64,000 bases of DNA, taken from the NCBI GenBank assembly GCA_012797975.1, contig JAAZOD010000009.1, positions 1 through 64,000 on the forward strand. Direction: 5' to 3'. The first letter of the stretch is position 1. Each line of letters starts with the position of its first letter. Source of the stretch: Pelolinea sp. GTDB lineage: Bacteria > Chloroflexota > Anaerolineae > Anaerolineales > Anaerolineaceae. The notes under the pieces were generated by a model that was given only the letters and a program-made list of their open reading frames with translations, was not told where the DNA came from and made no database searches. The position numbers and the translations under genes are program-made. This document shows positions 1 to 9,192 of the stretch, in pieces.

Positions 1-341
1 CTGGTGAGCAGAGCAAGATCATGGCGGATGGTGCCGGGCGCTGCCTCCAGGGGATTGGTTTTTCCGACGGTTTGGCGCACGGCTTCAATGGCGTGCTCGC
101 CGGTCCAAACCATGGCGACCACCGGGGCAGCGGTGATATATTGAACCAACCCTGCATAAAAACTCTTGCCGAGATGTTCCTTGTAATGTGTTTCCGCCAA
201 TTCCTGGCTGACCTGTACCATTTTCATGGCAAGCAATTGGAGCCCGCGGGCTTCAAAGCGAGCGATAATGGTGCCGACCAGTTTCCGCTGTACACCATCC
301 GGTTTGATCAAAACGAGGGTTTTTTCGTAGTTTTCTTCCAT
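1..341 (-). CDS. ndk: Nucleoside diphosphate kinase, 3' end outside window
   Basis: Cytosolic enzyme that moves the gamma phosphate from one nucleoside triphosphate to another diphosphate to balance NTP and dNTP pools. The visible 113 residues begin [20 protein letters not shown], the standard N-terminus of the family, and continue through the conserved H-Y-K-E-H and V-W-x-G-E-H-A segments. The window ends before the catalytic His of the N-x-x-H-x-S-D loop, so the active site is not seen. The start is the ATG at 341; an in-frame ATG at 348 is also possible. It lies 13 bp after the TPR gene on the same strand, so it is probably the last visible gene of the rpoD-TPR-ndk run. Confidence 0.93.
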   Translation of the reverse strand, partial: MEENYEKTLVLIKPDGVQRKLVGTIIARFEARGLQLLAMKMVQVSQELAETHYKEHLGKSFYAGLVQYITAAPVVAMVWTGEHAIEAVRQTVGKTNPLEAAPGTIRHDLALLT

Positions 342-354
342 GGCTCATCTTTCT

Positions 355-1932
355 TTATGAAAAGGATGTTTCTTCCGCTTTTCGAAACGCCTCCAGCGCT
401 TTTTCTTTTTGATCGTTCTTTTGATAGGCTTTTCCCAGCACGTACCAGGCATCAGGTTCGTTTTCCAGGAGGGCCGCAGAATTTTCTAATGCCGCGATGA
501 TATCTTTCGCGAAAGCCGATTTCTCCAGCAGTACCGTGAAGTGGTGTATGGCGGTCGGAACGTCTTTTTCGGTAATGGCATGAACACCGGCGTTGAAGAT
601 CTCCACTTCTTCCTGCAGTGCGATCTTTTGGGTATCTTCCAAGGAGGATTGAGTACCATGTTCGTTCTCCATTTTCACCCAGTGTTTGGAGATCACTTCC
701 GATTCTGGTTCCGAAATGGTGGGCACGTCCTGATCGACCATGCCACTTTCTGATTGGTCCACATCCAATTCGGAAGTGATTGTTTGTTCAACTGTGGATG
801 ATTCATCTCCTTCGGGACCATCATAGGTCGGTTCTTCTGGGTCGTCAAAGATCCATCCCGGAATACCATCGTGAGTTGGCTCATTTTCTTCCAGAATCAA
901 TTCCGGCTCATGCAACTCATCACCCTGTTCTTCAAGATGTTCTTCTTTTTTCTCTTCGACCTGCTCTTGATTTGCTTCCTGTGCAGATTCTAGCGGGATC
1001 TTCCTGGTTTTTTCTTTCTTTTCAACAAGTTTGTTTTCTATGATGCTGTCCCAATCGATCTCCGAACCTTGCGATTCCCCTTCTTTCCAGAAGCTGGTCT
1101 TATTCCAGTGCTTTTCAATTTCTTCCTGAATATGGATGGCTTCAAGATCGATCTTGGGTTTCTTTCCGTCATAGCGATCAATACTTACCGCAACATCCGG
1201 CACATCGGCAACATTCTGGATCCGATCACCAACGTAAACATAATAGGGATCCACATCGATCAAATGGTGGTGAAAGGCCTGGGTATCGAGCGCATCGGAA
1301 GTGTTGGGCAGGGTTTCCAGCGCAATTCGATTGGCGTTGAAATTGAAAGGTGCGGTTCCGAGGACCTCAATGGCTGTTTGGACCGCTTCGATTTTTTCAC
1401 CCTGTTTCAGCAATGCATCTGCCAGATGTTCTTTGAAATCAACACGGCTGGGGTTGGTTTGCAACCCGATCTTTAACTCGGCGATCGCCTGCGGATAGAG
1501 GGAGCTGCGCAGATACATATTCACCAGCGCGCCGCGGGTCAAGCGGATCGTCTGAGGTTCAATTCCATCCTTTTTGAGATGCAAGCGTTTCAATTCCTCT
1601 TTGAGCACGGCATTGGTGGGCTGCAGTTCAAAGGCACGTTCCATGTGCATGACCGCATCATCAAGCTGTTCATGCACTTCGGCTAGAAAGCTCAAGCCCA
1701 CATGCGCAATGAAGTCATCCGGGAACACTTCCAGCACTTTGTTGAAAACAAAAGCAGAATCCTCATAACTTCCCTTTTCCATGAGGATCTTTCCCAACAA
1801 ACGATAAACGGCGATGTTCTTTGGGAATGTTTGCAGAATGTAGATGCAGTGTTGATGGGCTTCGTCAAGGTTTCCGTTCTCGATCAGAATTTCAATTTCT
1901 TGAATGTATTTTCGTAAAGGAATCCTTGACAT
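355..1932 (-). CDS. TPR-repeat protein with acidic C-terminal half
   Basis: About 525 residues. The first ~200 residues form tetratricopeptide repeats (for example A-x-x-H-x-x-x-I-L and A-V-Y-R-L-L-G-K-I-L-M-E-K-G-x-Y helix pairs). Residues ~270-430 are very rich in Glu and Asp and look disordered, and a final TPR-like pair (D-A-W-Y-V-L-G-K-A-Y-Q) closes the protein. No catalytic motif is visible, so a scaffold or adaptor role is inferred. The ATG at 1932 is preferred over a GTG at 1938 because an AGGTG ribosome site sits just upstream. It follows rpoD by 18 bp, so the two are probably co-transcribed. Confidence 0.8.
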   Translation of the reverse strand: MSRIPLRKYIQEIEILIENGNLDEAHQHCIYILQTFPKNIAVYRLLGKILMEKGSYEDSAFVFNKVLEVFPDDFIAHVGLSFLAEVHEQLDDAVMHMERAFELQPTNAVLKEELKRLHLKKDGIEPQTIRLTRGALVNMYLRSSLYPQAIAELKIGLQTNPSRVDFKEHLADALLKQGEKIEAVQTAIEVLGTAPFNFNANRIALETLPNTSDALDTQAFHHHLIDVDPYYVYVGDRIQNVADVPDVAVSIDRYDGKKPKIDLEAIHIQEEIEKHWNKTSFWKEGESQGSEIDWDSIIENKLVEKKEKTRKIPLESAQEANQEQVEEKKEEHLEEQGDELHEPELILEENEPTHDGIPGWIFDDPEEPTYDGPEGDESSTVEQTITSELDVDQSESGMVDQDVPTISEPESEVISKHWVKMENEHGTQSSLEDTQKIALQEEVEIFNAGVHAITEKDVPTAIHHFTVLLEKSAFAKDIIAALENSAALLENEPDAWYVLGKAYQKNDQKEKALEAFRKAEETSFS

Positions 1933-1950
1933 AAGCACCTAATCCAAGTT

Positions 1951-3183
1951 CTATTCTCCCAGGTAATCGCGCAATTTGCGTCGGATGGTGGGGTGGCGCA
2001 ACCGACTGAGCGCCTGGGCTTCTATCTGGCGCACACGTTCGCGCGTGACGCCCATCTTTCTTCCCACTTCTTCCAGGGTATATGCCTGCCCATCCAGTAA
2101 TCCATAGCGTAATTGCAGAATTCGCACCTCGCGTGGTGGAAGTGTATTTAATATTACACTAAGATGTTCTTTTAATAAATTATATGTAGCCGTTTCATCG
2201 GGAGCCGGAATCTCATCGTCTTCGATAAAATCACCCAGCACCGAATCGTCTTCGTTATCGGTAGGGGTTTCCAAAGAAAGCGGGCGGCGGGACACTTTGA
2301 TCATATTTTCAACTTTCTTCGGAGTCACATCCAATGCATCCGCCAATTCATCGATGCTCGGATCGCGTCCCAACTTCTGGGTTAACTGGTGCTGGACGCG
2401 CAGTAATTTGTTGATCTGATCGCCCATGTGAACTGGAACGCGGATGGTACGCCCCTGATCGGCGATGGCACGGGTCACCGCCTGGCGAATCCACCAAGTG
2501 GCATACGTGCTGAACTTATGTCCGCGGCGGTAATCGAATTTCTTGGTGGCGCGGATGAGGCCGATATTTCCTTCCTGGATCAGGTCAAGGAAAGGAACTC
2601 CACGCCCCATATACTTTTTGGCAACACTGATTACCAGGCGGGAGTTGGCAGTCACCAGGTGTTCGCGGGCTGCCCAGCCATCTTCGATCAATTCGCGCAG
2701 CTCCGCTCGGCGTCCGTTGGTGACATTCCCTTTGGCCAACTCTTCGCGGGCCATTCTGCCGCGCTCAATGCGCTGGGCCAGATCCACTTCTTCATCGGCG
2801 GTGAGCAGGGGAACTCGGCTGACCTCTTTTAGATAGAGACCGATCGTGTCATCCGTGTCGATATGACGCAGATCATCGATCTCGGTATCCAGCTCGATGT
2901 CTTCTTCATCGAAATTTTCGGGTTCTTCATCTTTCAGGATCTCATCTTCGGTAGGTTCGGGAAGACTTTCATCATCCTCCAGGTATGGAATACCTGCGCT
3001 CATCAAAGTCGCAAAGGCTTCTTCCAGTTGACCCAGATCCTGCTCTGCTTCGGGGAAGAAATGCAAAATATCATCATAGGTTACATACGATTTTTGCCGA
3101 CCGAGTTCAATAAGTCTTGCGATGGGTGAGTAACCGATGACATCATCATCTTCTTCGATATCGTTCATTTTGCTATTTGCCAT
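1951..3183 (-). CDS. rpoD: RNA polymerase primary sigma factor (sigma-70)
   Basis: 410 residues, the usual size for compact primary sigma factors of Gram-positive type. An acidic N-terminal region (1.1-like) is followed by region 1.2 (Y-L-K-E-V-S-R-V-P-L-L), then region 2 with R-L-V-I-S-V-A-K-K-Y, D-L-I-Q-E-G-N-I-G-L and the Y-A-T-W-W-I-R-Q-A -10 recognition helix. Region 3 follows, and region 4 has T-R-E-R-V-R-Q-I-E. All parts of a group 1 sigma factor are present. A strong promoter lies 150 bp upstream, just past the end of the adjacent pseudouridine synthase gene. It heads the run with the TPR gene and ndk. Confidence 0.95.
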   Translation of the reverse strand: MANSKMNDIEEDDDVIGYSPIARLIELGRQKSYVTYDDILHFFPEAEQDLGQLEEAFATLMSAGIPYLEDDESLPEPTEDEILKDEEPENFDEEDIELDTEIDDLRHIDTDDTIGLYLKEVSRVPLLTADEEVDLAQRIERGRMAREELAKGNVTNGRRAELRELIEDGWAAREHLVTANSRLVISVAKKYMGRGVPFLDLIQEGNIGLIRATKKFDYRRGHKFSTYATWWIRQAVTRAIADQGRTIRVPVHMGDQINKLLRVQHQLTQKLGRDPSIDELADALDVTPKKVENMIKVSRRPLSLETPTDNEDDSVLGDFIEDDEIPAPDETATYNLLKEHLSVILNTLPPREVRILQLRYGLLDGQAYTLEEVGRKMGVTRERVRQIEAQALSRLRHPTIRRKLRDYLGE

Positions 3184-3335
3184 AAATTAAATACGACCTT
3201 TTCCCATATATATAACAAAATTATGGCACGCAAAAATAAATACTCTTTATGAGCATACCTATTTTCAAAACAAAAATCAATAATACTTTCGTTTTATAGA
3301 AAAATCTTACAAATTTGCGTGCTGCGCAATTTTCT

Positions 3336-3364
3336 ACTATACACAATTGACAGACAAAAGTCAA
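3336..3364 (-). promoter_or_regulatory. Sigma-70 promoter for rpoD
   Basis: On the minus strand TTGACT (3364-3359), a 17-bp spacer, then TATAGT (3341-3336). This is a near-consensus match. It implies a transcript start near 3329 and an AT-rich leader of about 145 nt before the rpoD ATG. I see no riboswitch fold in that leader. Confidence 0.7.
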
Positions 3365-3377
3365 CAACCAATATCCA

Positions 3378-4055
3378 TTATAGGGATTTTAAGGACTGTT
3401 GAAAATATGATGGCAGTAATGACTCGATGTGAGTCCGCTCAGTAGAGGTGGGGTGGTCGAAATCAAGCGAAAAAGCATGCAAATGCAGGGTTTGCGCGGT
3501 GAGTTGAGGCGCATCTTTCGTTTTTTGAACATAAAAAGCGTACAAAGGATCACCAACAATCGGCAAACCGATCGCAGAAAGATGGGCCCTGATCTGGTGG
3601 GTGATGCCTGTTCGGATCTGTATGCCCAGCCATGCGTGTTCGGCGGATTTCTGCAGAACTGAGATGTGGGTGATGGCCGGCTTTCCGTTGCGAAAATCAA
3701 CCACTGTGCGGTGGCTGCGGTCGCCATCTTTGCGCAACGGGTACTGAACGAAGCGTTCCTGCCAGCATGGAGAACCATGCACCAGGGCAAAATATGTCTT
3801 TTGAACGGTGTGTTTTTCAAATTGCTGATTGAGCTCTCGATGGGTCTGCGCACTGCGGGCAAACAAGATGGTCCCACTGGTATCTTTATCCAAACGGTGT
3901 ACCACCCAGACTTTTCCATGGTCCCGTTCAAGCATTTCTTTCAGGCAAGGTTGCAAGGGGTTGTATCCATCCCGAATGGTCAACAAACCAGATGGTTTAT
4001 TGACGGCCAGGATATCGGGATCTATATGGAGAATATGCAAAGGGTATTCGCTCAT
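3378..4055 (-). CDS. RluA-family pseudouridine synthase
   Basis: About 225 residues. RNA pseudouridine synthase of the RluA type: the catalytic Asp is in the motif H-R-L-D-K-D-T-S-G, followed by the family's C-terminal K-T-Y-x-A-L-V-x-G and G-I-T-H-Q-I-R-A-H-L blocks. There is no S4 domain, so it belongs with the short RluA/RluC/RluD relatives such as TruC-like enzymes; the target uridine cannot be read from sequence. The start MSEYPLH at 4055 is chosen because residues further upstream show no family similarity. It is divergent from the ABM gene. The stop lies only 14 bp from the rpoD promoter. Confidence 0.88.
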   Translation of the reverse strand: MSEYPLHILHIDPDILAVNKPSGLLTIRDGYNPLQPCLKEMLERDHGKVWVVHRLDKDTSGTILFARSAQTHRELNQQFEKHTVQKTYFALVHGSPCWQERFVQYPLRKDGDRSHRTVVDFRNGKPAITHISVLQKSAEHAWLGIQIRTGITHQIRAHLSAIGLPIVGDPLYAFYVQKTKDAPQLTAQTLHLHAFSLDFDHPTSTERTHIESLLPSYFQQSLKSL

Positions 4056-4112
4056 GGCTGAAAACTCTGTTTTATAATGACTGTACTGTGCAAAGAACTG
4101 TGGAGGATCGTC

Positions 4113-4430
4113 ATGTTGATTGTAATTGTACACGTACATGTGAAAGAAGAATATGTCGGCGCATTTGAGAAAGCAACGCTTGAAAATGCTTCACATAGCT
4201 GTTTGGAGCCGGGAATCAGTATTTTTGATGTGATCCAGGATAATAGTGATCCTGCGCGATTTGTCCTGTTGGAAGTTTATCAGGATGATGCCGCAGCGGC
4301 TGCGCATAAGGAGACAGCTCATTATCTGAAATGGAAGGAGACCGTAACTGAAATGATGGCAGAACCGCGCACCAGCGAGAAGTATCATGAAATCTACCCG
4401 CCAATTGAGTTTTGGCAGAAACGAAAATGA
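4113..4430 (+). CDS. Antibiotic biosynthesis monooxygenase (ABM) domain protein
   Basis: 105 residues, a single dimeric alpha/beta ABM domain as in LsrG/YgiN relatives. It starts MLIVIVHVHVKEEYVGAF and carries the typical E-x-G-x-x-x-F-D-V and H-K-E-T-A-H-Y-x-x-W blocks. Members act as cofactor-free oxygenases or isomerases or as small-molecule binding proteins; the substrate is unknown. A GGAGG site precedes the ATG at 4113, so upstream in-frame codons are not needed. Its stop overlaps the ATG of the alcohol dehydrogenase (ATGA), which indicates translational coupling and a shared carbonyl or aldehyde substrate context. Confidence 0.8.
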   Translation: MLIVIVHVHVKEEYVGAFEKATLENASHSCLEPGISIFDVIQDNSDPARFVLLEVYQDDAAAAAHKETAHYLKWKETVTEMMAEPRTSEKYHEIYPPIEFWQKRK

Positions 4431-5587
4431 TGGATAGCGGCCATTTTTCATTTACTGCACCTTCCCGAATCATTTTCGGGTGGGGAGCCCGTGATCAACT
4501 TCCGGAGGTCTTGGAACCATTTGGAAAGAACCTTCTTTTGATCTGTTCCAAAAGTGTCGCACAGATCTGGGATATTGAAAACCAGCTTGCTCAGGCCAGT
4601 TTTTCTGTGCAAAAGATTACAGTATGCGGAGAACCTACCGATATCCGGTTGCAGGAAATATTGCAGGAAATTCAGCACACGCCGATCGACGCCATTTTGG
4701 GAGTTGGCGGAGGAAGCGTGCTGGATACCGGGAAAGCTATTTCCGCATTGATTACCAATGGTGGATGCCTGAACGATTATCTGGAAGTGGTTGGAAGAGG
4801 TCAAGCACTGCAAAAAACGGCTTGTCCGTATGTGGCTGTACCTTCAACAGCTGGTACCGGTACTGAGGTCACAAAGAATGCGGTCATTAAAGTGCTTTCT
4901 CAGAATGTGAAGGTCAGCATGCGCGATATCCTGATGATTCCCAGGATTGCGTTGATCGATCCGGAACTGACCGTGAGTCTACCTTCCTCGGTAACTGCAG
5001 CAACCGGAATGGATGCATTGATTCAGGTGCTGGAACCCTATTGCTCACAGGGGGCGAACAAAATGGTGGATTTGTTCTGCAGGGAAGGCATACCACTGGC
5101 TGCCAGGAACTTGCCCATTGTCTTCCATGACCCGCGCAATCGTGATGCGCGAGAGGCGATGGCATGGGTAAGTTTGCTGGGTGGATTATCACTGGCCAAT
5201 GCCAAATTGGGAGCGGTGCATGGGTTTGCCGGTCCTATCGGTGGAATGTTCGACGTGGCACATGGAACCATTTGTGCCTGCCTCCTGCCCCAAGTATTTC
5301 GCATGAATGCAAAGAAAGTGCAGGAAATGAATGATCAGGAAATGCACCGGCGATTTCTGGATATCGCCAGGTGGGTGACTGGAATGGAGGAAGCACGGAT
5401 CGAAAATGCGGTGGGATGGTTCATCGGGTTGAACGAGATGTTGGCCATTCCACGGTTAAAAGACCTCGGCATTCTGGCAAAGGATTTTCCTGCCATTATC
5501 GAGAAATCGTTGAATTCAAGCAGTATGAAAGGAAATCCTGTGCGGCTCGAACCGGATGATCTTAAGATAATTCTTGAAAATTCGTAG
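4427..5587 (+). CDS. Iron-containing alcohol dehydrogenase
   Basis: About 386 residues, a group III NAD(P)-dependent alcohol dehydrogenase. The cofactor loop G-V-G-G-G-S-V-L-D-T-G-K and the P-S-T-A-G-T-G-T-E-V-T block are intact. The metal-binding stretch with H-G-F-A-G-P-I-G and A-H-G-T-I-C-A is present near residues 265-290. Substrate specificity cannot be deduced. The start is one of two adjacent ATGs (4427 or 4430) overlapping the stop of the ABM gene, so the pair is co-translated. A perfect hairpin terminator follows immediately. Confidence 0.9.
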   Translation: MMDSGHFSFTAPSRIIFGWGARDQLPEVLEPFGKNLLLICSKSVAQIWDIENQLAQASFSVQKITVCGEPTDIRLQEILQEIQHTPIDAILGVGGGSVLDTGKAISALITNGGCLNDYLEVVGRGQALQKTACPYVAVPSTAGTGTEVTKNAVIKVLSQNVKVSMRDILMIPRIALIDPELTVSLPSSVTAATGMDALIQVLEPYCSQGANKMVDLFCREGIPLAARNLPIVFHDPRNRDAREAMAWVSLLGGLSLANAKLGAVHGFAGPIGGMFDVAHGTICACLLPQVFRMNAKKVQEMNDQEMHRRFLDIARWVTGMEEARIENAVGWFIGLNEMLAIPRLKDLGILAKDFPAIIEKSLNSSSMKGNPVRLEPDDLKIILENS

Positions 5588-5616
5588 AGGTGGAGGAAAT
5601 GCTCCACCTCTTTTTT
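5587..5616. terminator. Bidirectional intrinsic terminator
   Basis: A 9-bp perfect stem GAGGTGGAG (5587-5595) and CTCCACCTC (5602-5610) with loop GAAATG, followed by T6 on the plus strand. It sits between the converging alcohol dehydrogenase and P1 peptidase genes. Confidence 0.85.
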
Positions 5617-6616
5617 ATGAATGGATTGAAAGATAGGATGGTAAATTCCCCGCCGGGTCCGCAGATTTAACTGCATTCAGGATTGCTTGGGCGACCATTT
5701 CGGCTGCAAAAGCGCCTACAGTGTTGACATCGCATTTCTTTCTCCCGGTGGCAAGTGCGAAAAGGGTATCTCCATCCAGCATGGTATGGGCAGGGCGGAT
5801 CACCCTGGCCAATCCATCTTGACCCATTTGTGCGATTTTATTTGTTTCTTCTTTATTCAGGTCCGCGTTGGTGATCACCGCTCCGATCACTGTGTTTTGT
5901 TTGGCGGCGATGGACAAAACCGTTTTTCCAACCATGGAACGCATGCTCTCCTGCGTATCCGCAAAATAACCGGCTTCGCCGATCTTAATAGGCCCTTTTT
6001 TCAGCGAGCGGGTTCCGGCCAGGATGGTGTTGCTGGCAGGATCATAGACATCGCCGAATGCATTTACCGCAATGATTGCGCCAACCACGATCCCGGAACT
6101 GATCTCCATGGCGGCTGAGCCGATGCCGGATTTCATCGCTTGACCCATGCCTAAAAATTTTCCCACGCTTGCCCCTGTCCCGGCGCCAAAATTACCGTTT
6201 TGAGGTGCAGTGCGGGAAGCATTACAACAGGCTTGATATCCCATTTCTGCGTTGGGGCGGATAGTGGATGAGCCCATTCCAAGATCATACAGAATGGCAG
6301 AAGGGACGATGGGTACCCTGGCATATCCTGTTTCGACCCCGCATTTTTGTTCTTCCAGATAACGCATAACTCCTGAAGCAGCATCCAAACCGAAGGCGGA
6401 TCCTCCCGCCAGTAAGATTGCCTGCACTTTTTCCACCAGGTGCATGGGATGCAGAAGATCTGTTTCGCGGGTGCCTGGCGCGCCACCTCGCTGGTCAACG
6501 CCGCCAACCGCTCCGTCTTTGCATAAAATGACCGTGCAGCCGGTCAAGGCAGCCGTGTCACTGACCTGACCGATCTGGATGCCATCAATATCCGTGATCG
6601 AAATTTCCTTTTTCAA
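5615..6616 (-). CDS. P1 family peptidase (DmpA/S58-like)
   Basis: 333 residues. N-terminal nucleophile-fold aminopeptidase family related to DmpA and BapA; precursors cleave themselves before a Ser or Thr to expose the nucleophile. Visible family blocks are G-x-x-I-G-Q-V near the N-terminus, G-G-S-A-F-G-L-D-A-A-S-G, and the glycine-rich G-A-G-T-G-A-S-V-G-K. The likely processing region is around G-S-A-A-M or V-N-A-F-G-D-V. The start is TTG at 6616, with AAGGAGG six bases upstream and no closer ATG. It appears monocistronic, flanked by terminators on both sides. Confidence 0.87.
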   Translation of the reverse strand: MKKEISITDIDGIQIGQVSDTAALTGCTVILCKDGAVGGVDQRGGAPGTRETDLLHPMHLVEKVQAILLAGGSAFGLDAASGVMRYLEEQKCGVETGYARVPIVPSAILYDLGMGSSTIRPNAEMGYQACCNASRTAPQNGNFGAGTGASVGKFLGMGQAMKSGIGSAAMEISSGIVVGAIIAVNAFGDVYDPASNTILAGTRSLKKGPIKIGEAGYFADTQESMRSMVGKTVLSIAAKQNTVIGAVITNADLNKEETNKIAQMGQDGLARVIRPAHTMLDGDTLFALATGRKKCDVNTVGAFAAEMVAQAILNAVKSADPAGNLPSYLSIHS

Positions 6617-6690
6617 TGAATTCCTCCTTCAAAAACAGCGATAAAGTTACGGGAATGCTTTCATTATAATTCAAGGATGTCCTGATAAAA

Positions 6691-6725
6691 AAGAATGGGT
6701 CGATCACGGTCGACCCATTCTTTTT
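6691..6725. terminator. Bidirectional intrinsic terminator
   Basis: A 13-bp perfect stem, AAGAATGGGTCGA (6691-6703) and its complement (6710-6722), with a 6-base loop. A-rich and T-rich flanks serve both directions. It ends the permease gene on the minus strand. Confidence 0.85.
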
Positions 6726-6738
6726 CATAATTGAGATG

Positions 6739-8958
6739 TTAATTTTTCTGATAATGTTTCAACTGTAAACGCAACCAGGATGCAGCAGGATTGTCGTGCC
6801 GATGAATGACGAGGACGGAATTTTTTGAGTTTTCCGCCACTTTTTCGCTGATCTGGCCAAAAAGCGAATCATTCTCAATCAGGTCTGCCGAACCAATGAT
6901 GGTCAGGTCGTAATCGGCCGCTTCACTCTCATAGGTCACCGCATCATAAATGGAATCTGCCGTAATCAGGCGCAAAGCAGCGTTGGCCGGATTCTCTCCC
7001 AATTCGGTCATGACGATTTCCTGCAAATATGAAAATTGGTCTTGCTCTGTTTCTTCATCGCAGTTTGCTGGTACTATGCGAAAATAATCAACATGCGCGC
7101 CTTCCTGCACAGCGATATCGTTTGCCAGATGAATTGCCAGCCGGCTGTGAAAACCACCTCCCACTGGCACCATGATGTTCTGGAATTGTTTGATCCCACG
7201 ATCATAAAGGACTCCGATGCTTACCCCCGCGCTTTCCAGCAACTGTTCGACTACCGCATGATATTGGGCATTATCGGATCGTTTCCCGGGCCATTTCATC
7301 AACAAGAGCTTTACGTTGGGATCGTTCTTGATTTCGTTAATGATGCCATCGGCATAGGTCTTATCCGAAACCATCTTCGTGTACATGGGCACATTGCGGT
7401 CAACCGCATAGTGAATGAACTTTTCCAAGACAGCATGCCGCTGGTCTTTGATCCTATCCATGAAGTCGCCTGAAAATTGCTGGTCGGTTTGGGCGGTGGC
7501 CGGCAGAACGGTCAGCAAGCACATGTTTAAATCTTTTTCCGCTTCTGCAAGCAGAGAACCGACCTTTAATAAACCGTCCGATCCGTTGGAGGTAGCAATG
7601 GGCAGTAGGATACGCCAGCGACCCGGGGAGAGGTTGCGTTTATGGGCTTCCGCCCAGAGCTGCAAGCCGATTCGACCGTAGTAATATACCGACAACAATG
7701 CGAGAATCCCAGCCAAAAAAGTCAATGCATCCAGGTCCGAAAAGAAAATGACGATCACACACGTCAATGATGCCAAAATGGGGGTGAGAGGGAAGAAGGG
7801 TGCTTTGAATGGCCGGTTGATGTTCGGGTATTTGCGGTGGAGCTGGATCATGGCCATATTGGAACAGAAAAGCACGAACAGATATCCGGCCGAGGTAATA
7901 TAGCTCAGAAAATCGACCGCTCCGATGATGGTGATCAGAATGGACACAATTCCCACAAACAAAATTGCCGCATACGGAACACGAATGCTGTTCAACCGTG
8001 ACAACCCTTTTGGCCATGCACCATCACGACTGAGGGTAAAAGATTCACGCGTGGCACTCAGCATGGATGAATTGATCGAGGTCAAAGCGCCGACCATGCC
8101 TGCAATTCCGATCAATGTGACGCCCCAGCCCGGCAAAAATACTTTGATTGCATCGGTAAGGGCGGTCTTTGAACCGGCCACCGATTGCCACGGTACGGTT
8201 CCCAAGGTAACGACCACGGTTAATGAATAGACCAGTGTAATGATCAAGATGCTGGCAATGATCGCGATCGGGATGATCTTTGTCGGGTTCCTTACTTCCT
8301 CGGCATCGTCTGCGATCACTTCAAAACCAACATAGGCGGCGTAGATCAATGCAATGGTACGCATGATCATTTTCAAGTTGACCCCCAGGTCATCGGAAAG
8401 AAAGACTTTTCCTTCTGGAAGCAGAATGGCGGGCTGAAAACCGGTGGGGGATACAAACCCGGCAATGATAAAAACTGCAAATGCAAATAAGAGCGAGATA
8501 CCCATGACGATTTGCACATTGCCAACGTTCGAAACGCCCAAAATATTCAAGATTACAAAGATGATAATGACACATACCGCAACCGGGATGATCGGAATAT
8601 TGGGAAAGAAAACACTGAGGGAATATGCAAACCCGACTGCGGATAATGCACAATAGAAAGTGCTGGAGATGCAATCCATGGAACCGACCACAAAAGAAAG
8701 CAACCCTTTCCCCCATGCCTCTCTTACGTAGGTCATTGCACCACCGGTTTCAGGATAAACCGTAGCCAATTCACAATAATTGAGCGCAATGGAGAAGCTC
8801 AGAAAGCCGCCAACCAGAATCGCTATGAATGTGGCTGGACCGGCGACTTCTGCAGCTAAGCCGGTTAGCACAAAGATGCCAGACCCAAGAGTTCCCGCAG
8901 TCCCTAACATGATCACTTGAAATAAATTGAGTTGTCTTTTTAACGTACGTTTTGACAT
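6739..8958 (-). CDS. APC-family amino acid permease with C-terminal Usp-like domains
   Basis: 739 residues. Residues ~10-440 are a 12-segment APC-superfamily transporter; the opening G-T-A-G-T-L-G-S-G-I-F-V-L-T-G is the substrate-binding unwound helix 1 motif of the family. Residues ~445-739 are soluble and resemble tandem universal stress protein domains (I-L-L-P-I-A-T-S-N-G and I-M-V-P-V-G-G-G strand-loop starts). The tail probably binds nucleotide and may regulate transport; substrate is unknown. A good AAGGAG site precedes the ATG. It is monocistronic, with a terminator at its end. Confidence 0.88.
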   Translation of the reverse strand: MSKRTLKRQLNLFQVIMLGTAGTLGSGIFVLTGLAAEVAGPATFIAILVGGFLSFSIALNYCELATVYPETGGAMTYVREAWGKGLLSFVVGSMDCISSTFYCALSAVGFAYSLSVFFPNIPIIPVAVCVIIIFVILNILGVSNVGNVQIVMGISLLFAFAVFIIAGFVSPTGFQPAILLPEGKVFLSDDLGVNLKMIMRTIALIYAAYVGFEVIADDAEEVRNPTKIIPIAIIASILIITLVYSLTVVVTLGTVPWQSVAGSKTALTDAIKVFLPGWGVTLIGIAGMVGALTSINSSMLSATRESFTLSRDGAWPKGLSRLNSIRVPYAAILFVGIVSILITIIGAVDFLSYITSAGYLFVLFCSNMAMIQLHRKYPNINRPFKAPFFPLTPILASLTCVIVIFFSDLDALTFLAGILALLSVYYYGRIGLQLWAEAHKRNLSPGRWRILLPIATSNGSDGLLKVGSLLAEAEKDLNMCLLTVLPATAQTDQQFSGDFMDRIKDQRHAVLEKFIHYAVDRNVPMYTKMVSDKTYADGIINEIKNDPNVKLLLMKWPGKRSDNAQYHAVVEQLLESAGVSIGVLYDRGIKQFQNIMVPVGGGFHSRLAIHLANDIAVQEGAHVDYFRIVPANCDEETEQDQFSYLQEIVMTELGENPANAALRLITADSIYDAVTYESEAADYDLTIIGSADLIENDSLFGQISEKVAENSKNSVLVIHRHDNPAASWLRLQLKHYQKN

Positions 8959-9192
8959 CCATTTCTCCTTTGATTACAGAAAAACAAAATCATGAAGTAA
9001 GTAATAGAATAGATCCAAAAGACATAGGGAAAAACTAGATGAAATCAATTCGCGAAAAGTAATCGGTATTTTGCATGGATTTGTTTCCAAACGATATTCA
9101 CTATACACCTTTTTTTGCTCTATGCAAGCGAACCATGTTCTATTTCCAAAAACAGGTTCACTGGAAGAAAAAAGGAGAGAATTTTTTGGTAA
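8959..9192. other. Intergenic spacer, no gene seen
   Basis: An AT-rich gap between the starts/ends of two minus-strand genes, presumed to hold the permease promoter. I see no RNA gene or strong hairpin in it. Confidence 0.5.
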